A DNA stretch of 64,000 nt, taken from NCBI GenBank assembly GCA_949130485.1, contig OX422185.1, positions 2,154,304-2,218,303 on the forward strand. The letters run 5' to 3'. This DNA comes from Agelas oroides. Taxonomy: Eukaryota; Porifera; Demospongiae; Agelasida; Agelasidae. The notes beneath the pieces were generated by a model. It was not told the DNA's origin and did not search any database. It saw only the letters and a program-made list of their open reading frames with translations. Shown piece after piece: positions 9,388 through 20,700 of the stretch. Every line of letters starts with the position of its first letter. Position 1 is the stretch's first letter. The translations under genes and the position numbers were made by a program.

Positions 9388-12300
9388 TTATATGAGAAAG
9401 TTTCTGATGTCCAGGGGAAATCCAGGTCCGTATGTAGACGCGAGTACTGCTCTCTTTACAAATGAAGCTGTGGGGGGAAAGATGGAAAGTAATGAGCACC
9501 TTTAAATGTGAATGAAACTCTGGACTGTAAAATCACAATCATGATTCAAGTTAGCCTCCTTGCCAAGCTCCATCCAGCGTCCCATTACTTGTAGTATGGA
9601 AAAGCAGCAAGTAACAAAAGGTGGACATGTATGTAGTGTTGTTTTAGTTAACTAAAACTAAAACTAAATGCATTTTAGTAAGGCATAAAACTTTTAGTAA
9701 TTAAAACTAAAACTATAAAATTATCTTAGTCCGTTAATTAAAAACTGCAACTAAACCTTTGACATCACCCAAAAATGGTAGTTAACTACAACTGAAAGTA
9801 CTGATACTAACCCTTTTTAGATTTAGTAATTAAAACCAAAAACTAAACTAACAATTTTAATCTATAGCCTAATTAAACTAAAACAACACTGCATGTATGG
9901 ACCTGACAGTGAGGTTGACAATGAGGCTAGATTCAAGCATGAGAAAGCATATGGATGAGAAAGCACTAAGTCTTACGGAGGGTATGTTGCTTATCGTCAT
10001 GTACCTACAAGTATGTGTGTTACTAGGTACTGTAAACAATAGATAAACACCACACCCATCACTTACAGAGTACTTTTTGCTTTCTGCTTACTTTTTGGTA
10101 GCTGGTTTCTGTGTGAAATGATAGCTGTTATGAGTGTTCCAATGTTCTCTGCAATATGCTCATCAGGAAAGTCAAGCTGAAATATAAGATACACAAGTTA
10201 ATATGATGTAACTTTGTTCTGACTTCTGCATAGAGCCAAGTCGGCATGCAATGTACATACAGTACAAGTCAAATAAAAGTTTACGTTCCGTTCTTAAACT
10301 ACGATCGTTCTACGGTGCGACCGTACCGAAAAAGACGGTTAAAAAACGATGAGGACACGCCCTACGGAAGCATGACATGCACGTGAAAACGCACGTGTAA
10401 ACGCAAGGTGCGAACGTTTTGCTAGAGATAAAAACGGCTGCTGTCTACAGCGAAAAGAACGGTTTTCTACAGCGAAAAGAACGGTTTTCTACAGCGAAAA
10501 GAACGGTTTTCTACAGCGAGAAGAACGGTTTTCTACAGCGAAAAGAACGGTTTTCTACAGCGAGAAGAACGATTTTCTGCAGCATGTCATTGAGGCGGAC
10601 ATTGAAGGAGCTGCAACAGCAAAACAGTGAGTTGATCCACTTGCGCTATTGTGTATCGCTACAATTATGGTAGCTAGACTTGTATAGTAGCACGGTACTA
10701 GACTTAGTTCACTTCGCTATACGTGTGTGTATAAGCTTTAGCTGAAGCTATTGTGTGCACCAGACTCATACAACATATAACACGTTTTCCTGTGCCGCAG
10801 GAAGGTTCTGTTTGGTCTTCTGGCCACTAGAATTAGCAGTGACAGTGGTCCCTGAGGGCAAGATAGAGTCCTCTGACGGTGGAAAGCTCACAGTTGGAGA
10901 TGACTGCACCATCAAGGAAGGGAGAAATACCTATACCGGAAAAGTGGCAGCTGTTGGTAAGTGTAGTTGCTAGGTATTGAACTCCTGATAACGTTACTCA
11001 GTACTGCGTCCCCCCTACACAAATGTACTGATATGACAGATACATTCTTATGCTCTTGTACATGTAGGTACAGAGGAAGAGATGAAGGTGATGCAAGACA
11101 AGTTTGAGACTGGTGATTGGACCCCCTTCACTACGGGTGAATTGGAAGGGAATGGGACCCCCTTCACTGCGGGTGAATTGGAAAGGAATGCCCAAGGTAA
11201 ATCTTGCACGTGTACATGTATAATTTGTGTGTGTCTGTTATAATGTACAGTGTCATACTTGCAAGTGTACATTTACAAAGGTGTTTGTTTCTTTGTTGAA
11301 CTTTCAGATTTGACCAAAACAGGGACTGCAAAGAAACGGGCAAGGGGGAAGGAGAATGTTGCAACCAGTGCTTCAAAACGACCTAAGGCGAAGGCTACAG
11401 GCAAGGCTTCAAAGGCAAAGAAGGCAAAGACCAATCCCACAACCAAAAGTGAAAGGTAACTTTGTTTGTTTGCTTGTTGTACATTGTAGTTGTTTCAGGC
11501 TACAACACCAATGTGACCACCCCCAAGGAGGGATATAACTACTATGTATTGCCTAGCTTGCTGGTTATATATTACTTCAGACTGTGTTTACGGGTACATG
11601 AAATTATGCTTTCTTTAGAACCAAAATCAAAACCAGATGGCAAGATAATCCGAGTACAGTTACCATCTCGGGAGGACCAGACTACATCCAGCAGCATCAT
11701 CCCCTCCACCCAGACTACCTCCAGTGGCATTGTCCCCTCCACCCAGACTACCTCCAGCGGGATTGTCCCCTCCACCCAGACTACATTCACCAGTGTCACT
11801 CCCTTTCCACCCTCTACCCTCCCCTCTCCATCTGCTTCATCCATCCAGAAATCTGATGGTAAGTATGCAAATGTAGTATGTTTTATACTCACAAGGCTAT
11901 GGAATGATGGGCTAAGAATTTTGTGACAAGCTTAATGATTACTGCATCACTGCAATACTCAGGTATTCCCTCGTCCCCGCTGTCTTCGTCACAAGAGCCA
12001 CATGCATTTGGTGACACTGACTCAAACCCTTCAGACTCTGGTAAGTGATGTTTATCAGCTACAAGTATGATGGCATGGTTTGTTATGAAAAAGGGGTTAC
12101 AAACTAGTTGTCAAAGCTCTCAGCCTACAGTCTCTGCCACAAGGGTTGCATCATTATTTACTGCTTTTGTCTTAATAGATCCTTTGCTTCTGGAGATTGA
12201 GGTGGGGGAGATGAGCCAGAAACTTGAATTAATGGAAAGAAACCACGCGCACATTGAAGCCATGCAAACACAGATTCTTCAAACACAGAGTATAATTCTC

Positions 12301-14688
12301 AGCCGTCTTGAAAATGTGGAGAGAGCCTTACTGCCACAAAAGCATAGCACACCCAACCGATTCAGGGTGACCGATCTCGCATCAACTCGATCCGATGGGA
12401 GTGGCAGGAAGATGACTACTACATGGAATGGAACAGATCAGACAGCATCCAACCGTTACCTAGCCCAGTAAGACCAATAGCCGATGGCCATCAAATTCCA
12501 GTGGTTGGCACCAACCAGGCACCTCACTACGGCATTGATCAGAGTATCAATATGCAGCCCTACCATCGTCACCTGACTCATGGTATTGAACCAACCTTGC
12601 CCAATCATCGTGGCCTGGGTCATGGTACTGAACCAACCTTGCCCAATCATCGTGGCCTGGGTCATGGCACCGAGTTGTCAACCCATACGCAGCCTCGTGA
12701 TTGCAGTTTAACTGCTGTTGATGCCATACTTTGCAAATTCTCAAAGCTACGTTGCGAATCTAAGGTTGGGACCTTGGCTGTCAAGTTGGCCAAGGAGGCT
12801 TTATTCGGAGATAAAGTTCTGATCAAATGTACCGTAATGGGAGAGCGAGGTCTACCTGGCCTACCCGCCACAGAGTTAATGGAGCTGAAGAAGATCCTGT
12901 TCCGAGAATTCCCTCATCTGTGGGCATCACGACACGAATTCGAGGCATTGTGGAAAGTAAGTGTCGATTCACTGGGCCAAGCCTGCAAACGCCTACGCCA
13001 CAAGAACCCATCAGGACTCAAGTAGCTTACACCACTTCATGCTGCTTCTGTGTTGATATTTCCATGAACACATGTACATGTACCAGTAACTATAATTTTA
13101 TTACACAAAGGAATTTATGAAGTACAGTAGGGATGCAAATAACAATTGTGTATGCATGGAAAATACATGTATGTATCTAATAACCAGTAGCAGCTCCCTC
13201 CATCTCGATCACTTTCGGGATCACCTTGCGTAGGTGGCGAATGTACTTAGTGCACTTGCGCACATCAACAGTTTCCCAAAACGCACAAATTCCATTTATA
13301 AGTTCCTCGTTCGTTTTTGGTTTTACTACACGACGAATATATTCTTTCAGTTCATGCCACAGATTCTCAATGGGATTGAGATCAGGCGATTCAGCTGGTG
13401 TCTTCCACCAGTTGATACCTTGCTCTATGATCCACCTCTGTGCAAGATCAGATGTATGTTTCGGATCGTTGTCCTGCATGAATTTGTGTCCAGCAGGACA
13501 AAACTCTTGAATGAATGGGACTAGTGTTGCGTCGAGAATGTCGACAAAGAGTTCCTTTTTCATGATCCCCTCGAAGATACAGATACCAGTTCTGCCATTG
13601 AAGCTTATGCCTGCCCACACATGAACTTTTGTGGGGTGCTTGTGTCTACAGAGAAACAAAAGGTGAAGAAAGTGATTAACATGGAACAGTATCTGTGAGG
13701 ATCAGTACATATTATGTACAATAGAAAGGGAGAACCTACTAGGAAGGGATTCAGTTAAAACACTGGAATGCAGCTGCTAGCAAACTAGTCAATAGGGTTA
13801 CGTGGTCATTGAAACCTGGTGAGCAGAATAACCTAGCTAGACACAGAATTAGACACAACTATACCTTGGTTTTGGCTTCGGGGCTTCTCCACGCTTCCGG
13901 CAACAAAATCGACGGTGGGAAGCCATTTGAACCGTGCACTCATCGGTCCAAATCACATCGTCGAAGGTATCATGCAAGTGTTCTCGAGCCCATGCCAGCC
14001 GCTTCTCCTTGTTTCTCTCTCGAATATGCTGGCAATACGCGCTCCCCCTGAACGTCCAGCCGAGAGCTGATCGGCAGCGCAGAATGGTCCGTAGAGAAAT
14101 GTTGTAGCCCTTGTCTTTGAGGAGGCGATACAGCTGCACTGCTGTCGTCTCGTCATCTAAGCGCATCTGGTCTTCTACAATCTGCCTAATTTCAGCCGTT
14201 ACTTTCGATGGCCGCCCAGAGCCAACGCGCCTTGCGATAGTGCCCGTCTCCTCGAACTTCTTGATGAATTTGGCGACACCAACTCGGCTACACGGCAGAC
14301 TTTCCTCACGCAACAGCTTCGCAATCGTAGGCGCTTTGTAACCCTTGGCATAAAAGAAGAGAATACGTTGCTTCTTGTATGAGCTGAACACCATCTTCGA
14401 TATACACCGAGGAAAGAAAATCAGTAGACTGTTGACACCTCGTGTGAAAAAAACCCGTTTGGGAACGGAATGACCTACCGTTTCGGGTATGGGTGTGAGA
14501 CGATAACAAAACGGTCGCGGAACGGAACGATTCGCACTGTAGAACGATCGTAGTTTGAGAACGGAACGTAAACTTTTATTTGACTTGTACTGTATATGGC
14601 AAATGCTGAGTGTTATTAAATATTTCTGGTATCAGGACATGCGATTGACGCAAGCACAATTGTGTCGTGTCATGATGTCAATGTCGCC

Positions 14689-14731
<43 letters not shown>

Positions 14732-17700
14732 CCTCAAGTAAGGGATATGAAAGGCAGACAAGTCAGGCGATTTGCCAGGTTGCAGGTTTGAGTCCCTTCC
14801 CGAGTCATTTCAGGTCTGCAGCAAGTTTATTGTGTTCCTAGTACATATTCATGACCAGATTAGTATATTCATAGCACACTTCATTATTTTATGACGTCAC
14901 TAAAACCCACAACTGTTATAGGCGATTCCTCTCGTTAAGAAAAGCATGACCTTAGCTGAAGATAAACTTCAATTAGCAATCTACTACACACACACACACA
15001 ATTCTCTTGCCACGTTTTTTGATGGAATGGCGGACATCGCTTCTGTAGTGTTCGACAAAGACTTAGCGTGCAAGGGTGGCTCGATGCGCCATTGCTAGGC
15101 TGCACCATCCTTTCCCCCTCCATTCCTCCGGTTATGCCTCCCACCCCTCCACACTCCTACCCCCCCTTCCCCCCCTCCCCTCACACCCACCCATTGACAT
15201 TGGTCACACCCTCTTTGGAAGCCTTGAAGGTGATAATATTTATGTTAGACAGTTCTAAACTCTTCATCTGCACTTGACAGTTACTTCAGCTGGCCTCATT
15301 CCCAGGCTCTTCCATAGCTTTACAACCACATAATATTGCACATTGTGCAATTGAAAAGCCAGGGAGGAGCCTAACTTTGCGTCATTCAGTGCACATCTGT
15401 GTCAAACATTATTCTGTTGCATATTTCGATCACGTTACTGTGTTTGAAGTACTACAGTTGTTAAGGATGGGGTTCGTATATGCGCTGCATAACACGTTCA
15501 CACAGTGAGGAGCCTGGGAATTAGGCTTTGTGTCATTCAGTGCACATCTGTGGCTGTCCCGGGTAGAAATCAAACATTATTCTGTTGCATATTTCGATCA
15601 CGTTACTGTGCTTGAAGTACTATAGTTGTTAAGGATGGGGCTCGTATATGCGCTGCGTAAACTCATAACACGTTTACACAGTGTGTATGACATCAGAAAT
15701 TCTGTGCTTATAGCGCTCTAATAAAGCGATTGAAATACGCAACAGAATAATGTCTACCAGGGACTACCACATTTGTGACTCAAGCCATACCTACTCAATA
15801 TTGAACTTTCAATAGTCAGAATGTTCCTGCAGAAAAAAACTGCCTACAGCGTCAGAATTGGAGCCACTACAAGGTGAGAGTAGCGTTTATACATGCATAC
15901 ATGCAAATGAAAGCCTGCGTGTGAAACGAATGAAAGAAATGGTTCATCAAGTAAGTTCTGACCAAGGCCTTCAATCAGCCAAGACATGTGACATGTGACT
16001 CCCACCTCCTCCCCTTTTTGTCCAAGCACATTTCGTCCAATGAATGTACCCAAGAGTGCATAATAAAATTTGAAACCGGTCGGAATTTACCGCCAGTACT
16101 AAAAATGGTAACATGCCCTGCGCACACTGCATTTACATAAGCCACTGTTGCTAAGCATGTGACCAGGTGTTCTATTTTTAGTATGGTTCAATAATTGTGA
16201 CCAGACTGTGGGCTTCTATTGGAGTTACACGCTCTTATACTCTAGCCGCCTGTTCTTATGCGTTCTTGACATACCTTGGCAACAGGGGCGCTGAGGTAGC
16301 CATGTTTGTCACACTTGTATTCTGTGCTCTGTTTCAAATTCACAATTGCATCAGCCATGTCGTCACTCACTGTGCCTGGTGATGGTGTGTGTGTAGGTGT
16401 GAGTGTGTGCATAGGGGATTTGGATAGGTAAGAGTGGATGCACAATCAATAAACTACATGTACACTTCATGAAAAAAAAGTCACCCACTGCACAGGACAT
16501 GTTTTTTGGCAATCGCTTTACAATAGTTAAGGCTAGGTACTGACAATGGCAGTACATGATTTTTCAAGTCTTACAACACCAAGGAGCTGCGGCTTTTATA
16601 ATGAGTCCGTAGTTTGTTGAACAATATGCATGACCTTGTCAGCGAAAATTGACAACTTGGCATACCTTGTCTTACACCGGCAGAAAGTGCATTTGAATGA
16701 TACTTTTATCTTTTAAACATGCGATCAATATGCGTGCAATTTTGATTGGATGTGACAGTTTGAACACACGTAAGTCCTGAATGCTTAGAACTTTTGATCA
16801 GCTATGTAACTGTGATACTGTACAAGTATACGTACCACTAGCCTCGGTCCCAGGCCTCCCCTGTTTTTACCTTCCGTTTGCGTTCACAATAATACACGGG
16901 AGCGGAAGACCGGCGAAAAACGGGGAAGGCCTGGGAGCATTCATCACGTGAGTGGACACGAGGTGGACGTAGGGGGGGAGGGGCCGATGTTCAAATATAT
17001 ACCTACTAAACTTGAAAGTGAGTTTCTTACCGGTCAAGACGAGTAGTTTCCATCACGCTAAGGTCTGGAGTCCGTAAAAGCGGTAGAGCGCTCGAACAGA
17101 TGGTCCAGTGCATTGTTTTGGTCCCCTACGTCAACATCGCGTCCACCTGACGTCATTCACGTGATGAATGCTCCCAGGCCTTCCCCGTTTTTCGCCGGTC
17201 TTCCACTCCCGTGTATTATTGTGAACGCAAACGGAAGGTAAAAACGGGGGAGGCCTGGGAACGAGGCTAACGTACCACGATGTCAGGTTGCAAAGCAAAG
17301 TCCCATGTGTGTTAACTTGCTATAGATGCTCAAGAAAAGCTTGTATGATCAGATATGCGCACAGTAACAGTGCATTGAACTTTGAACCAAGAGCGTATGA
17401 TGATGTCATTTTTTATTGCGGAGGGAGGAGGAAGAGCGTGTAACTGCCAAAAATTTGAAACAGGCAGAATCTCCCATGGGTATTACAAATAGAACACACC
17501 TTCGCACAAGTTCGCAGTTCCACGATCTATGACCTCACAACGCAGTGTTACCTTCGTAGTCAACAAGACGTGAACGCTCCAAGCTTACCTGGCACGTTCT
17601 AGCTACACAGGAACGGTTGTCGGCCTTCCTGACGCGAGGAACTTTGTGTTAGACGCTCTTCACGCCTGACAGTTGAAGAGGGCCACGTAGCCTTTCAGTC

Positions 17701-20700
17701 AAACTCTTGAGCTTCTCCTTGGCTAATGCGCGGTCCTTATCCAACCAATAAGCCTTCAATTCGATTGTTTTGCAGCTACTTTTACTCACGCTTCACCAGC
17801 ACACTAGCTACAACTCGACCAGATGTGCTATTCATAGTACACGTGAAAGATTCTGCTTTCACCACGGCCAGAATAGGAAGTTACACGCTCTTCCTCCTCC
17901 CTCTGCAATAAAAAAAAATGACGTCATCATGTGCTCTTGTTTGAACTGATGTAATAAATTCGGTGTTTACCCAAAGTGGTTGATCTTCACAGAGAGGGTC
18001 TGTGAAACAGTGCCTGTTTGTTTGGAAAATTGTTGCTATTTTCTGACAATGTCATGCTCATGTGAAGAAAGATACCAGGCCCCTCCCACTTTATTGATAA
18101 GTAACTGCAAAGCTGGGTGGGGACAAACGAATGAGGCTGCTTATCAGAGAGGACTGGATCAGACTGCAAGTGCCCAGAAGTTGTTATCGTGTGCACAGTA
18201 CGCTAACAGCATTACTGGAATCTATATGTATCTATGGTTGTACGCTAACAGCATTACTGGAATCTACATGTATCTATGGTTGTACGCTAACAGCATTACT
18301 GGAATCTACATGTATCTATGGTTGTATGTACACATATCAATGACTGTGTACCGTAAACGCTTTAATTAACGCGCCTCTCTAATGAAAGCGCCCTTTTGAC
18401 AGGAAACTAATTTTTCTCGCTCTAACGTGGGCGCCCCTTGACAACATAAATAGTTTTTAAGGGTGCTTTCTATTAAGAGAGATTTCACACCTGACTCGTG
18501 TGATTTTCGAGACATCTAGTTCTTCGACTGATTTCTACTTCTACTTTTAATCTCTGGACTCCAAATGCGCTTGTATTCATGCTAATTTCATGGTAGCCTC
18601 GAATAACGTACTCGAATTCGATCGTTGTCAGTGTAGCCATACTCAGGTCTTTCAACTTCACGGAAAGGTGTCAGTTGCGCTCTAATTCGAAGGCGCCTCC
18701 CTAAATAAGGCGCCCCCAAGGGTCGGAAGTAATTTTTTTTGCTCCAAACAAGGCGCCTTTGCGGATCGTAATTGTTTTTTAACGGCGCGTTAATTAAAGG
18801 GTTTACGGTAGTTCATGAGAAACATTGTCCGGTAGTTGCTTAACAATCTTGCTCAAAGTCACTCAAGAGTAAAACCACCACACTCGTCTGGTATTCTTAT
18901 GTGTTTACTGTACCATGCACTGAATGTTAACTGCACATACTTCTTGGTCAACTTTTGGCCATGCAGTCTAGTCCGGATTTTATTGGTCGTATGTTCAAGA
19001 CTTGCAAAGCAAAGCACTGTAGTTGCTGCTTTGGAAGGAGACTAACGCATACTCACCTCTTCGAGGGTTGGGCATTTTTGCCTTCAGAACTTTTTGTAAG
19101 TGTTTGATCTTTGGAAACATTGCAACGCTGCACATACACGTGTCAAAGTCCTTTTCTTCTCCCTTTTCTACCTGGAAGGAGAAAGGGAGGGAGGGAGGGG
19201 AGGGGAGGGAGGGAGGGAGGGAGGGGAGGGAGGGAGGGAGGGAGGGAGGGAGGGAGGAAAGGGAGGGAGGAAAGGGAGGGAGGGAGGGAGGGATGGATGG
19301 AGGGAGGGAGGGATGGAGGGAGGGAAGGAGGAAAGGGAGGGAGGGAGGGAGGGAGGGAGGGAGGGAGGGAGGGAGGGAGGGAGGGAGGGAGGAAGGAAAG
19401 GGAGAGAGAGAAAGAGGATGGAAAGGAAGGAGGGCAGGTAGGAGGAACCAAAGTGAAAGGAGAGAGAAGGATGGATGTATGAAAGGCGAGAGAGAGGGTG
19501 AGTGGAGAAAATATGGAGGGATGGCTAAGAGAGATACACTCACTACATTGGTGCATTTAGGTGCTACTATACCCCGGATCAAATGTAAAAGCTGGTCACT
19601 TGGTCACTTGACATAATATACATCTCATCTCAACAGTGTCTACCTTTGGTACGAGTTCTTCTCCTCCAATAATATCAGCACCTGCATTGTGAGCAGCTGT
19701 GACAATATCCTCCTGGAGTGGGGGAGGGGAGAAGGGGAGAGGAAGGATGTGGAAATGTAGGGAAGGAGAGAGGGAGGGAGAAAGGAGGGAGGATGGCAGA
19801 GGAGGAAAGGGATGGAAGAAGGAGGGAGAGAGGAAGAGAGGAAGAGAAGGAAAATAAGTAACAAAGAGAGTAAGTAATAAAAAAATGGAAAAGACAGAGA
19901 GGAAACGTGCAGAAATCATTGGTACCTTTCTAAGTATTGGTTTAAGGATCATATGCACATGTGCTATTCATTTGAACTTTGAACTCAGCCGATACGGTAC
20001 TTAGTTATCGAACTGTTTTGCAACCAAAAATAAAGTCGTGATGGCTGATTTACAACCAGTGAAACTACCCCAAAATACCATGCGAAGGGCAACTCAAAGC
20101 AGTTTTTGCAATATTGCCTCCCGTTGCGACGTTATGTCCTGTTGTTTCAAGGAAATTTGGTAAGATAGCAAGTTTTTGTCATTCAAATCTTTCTATTTTA
20201 CAGTAAGTACCATTTATTGTAGCGGCAAAAACGTTTTGAGCCGCCCTAGATTTTATTAATGCGCATCTCAAACAGCGAGATCAAGTCGCTAGCGTACTTT
20301 GTACTGTAGATTTTTGGTTAATAGTCTGCGGGGACAGTCGTGTACTTACTGTGGCTACAAAGTGAGCTTTTCTGTACACATTCACTACCCTCCCTACTTC
20401 ATATTCAGTAGGTTTTGTTGTGCTGGGATGAATTCTGTATGAGAAATTTTTATGTTGATATATTTCAAAAACCACGCCCACCGGGACTATCCTGCCACCT
20501 TAAGGATTGGTTACAGCTGTTTGTGGTGAGACTAGCAGACTTCTCTACACACAATGTGGTCAGCACTTCACCTGGATATCCAGTAAACTACCACCATTCT
20601 TCACATGAATCATCAGCACCTCCCACCCTGTGTCTACCTTTTTGTCTGCTAGACCTAACATCACTGCACATGATTCTATTGCACGTGATGTCGATAGCTC

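Larger units (their letters stand above)
10260..14592. mobile_element. Tc1-like transposon carrying a BEN-domain gene
   Basis: A 4333-bp element inside mrpl1 intron 5. The termini are inverted repeats starting CAGTACAAGTCAAATAAAAG. They agree over about 60 bp with two mismatches, then fade. Both ends are flanked by TA (10258-10259, 14593-14594), the Tc1/mariner target duplication. Inside are a two-exon DD34E transposase (minus) and a multi-exon BEN-domain gene (plus), converging on a 150-bp spacer. Near-identical termini and an intact transposase frame suggest a fairly recent insertion. Confidence 0.92.

Noticed and set aside
13226..13524. Plus-strand frames over 13.2-14.4 kb
   Set aside because: Shadows of the transposase exons, which carry all catalytic motifs on the minus strand.
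15027..15098. Small ATG frame (MADIASVVF..) in mrpl1 intron 5
   Set aside because: Only 24 codons, no splice donor in phase and no partner exon.
19023..19616. Gly/Glu/Arg-rich and Ser/Pro/Leu-rich frames over the GGGA tract
   Set aside because: Simple-sequence artefacts; the only real coding part is mrpl1 exon 4 at 19171-19057.
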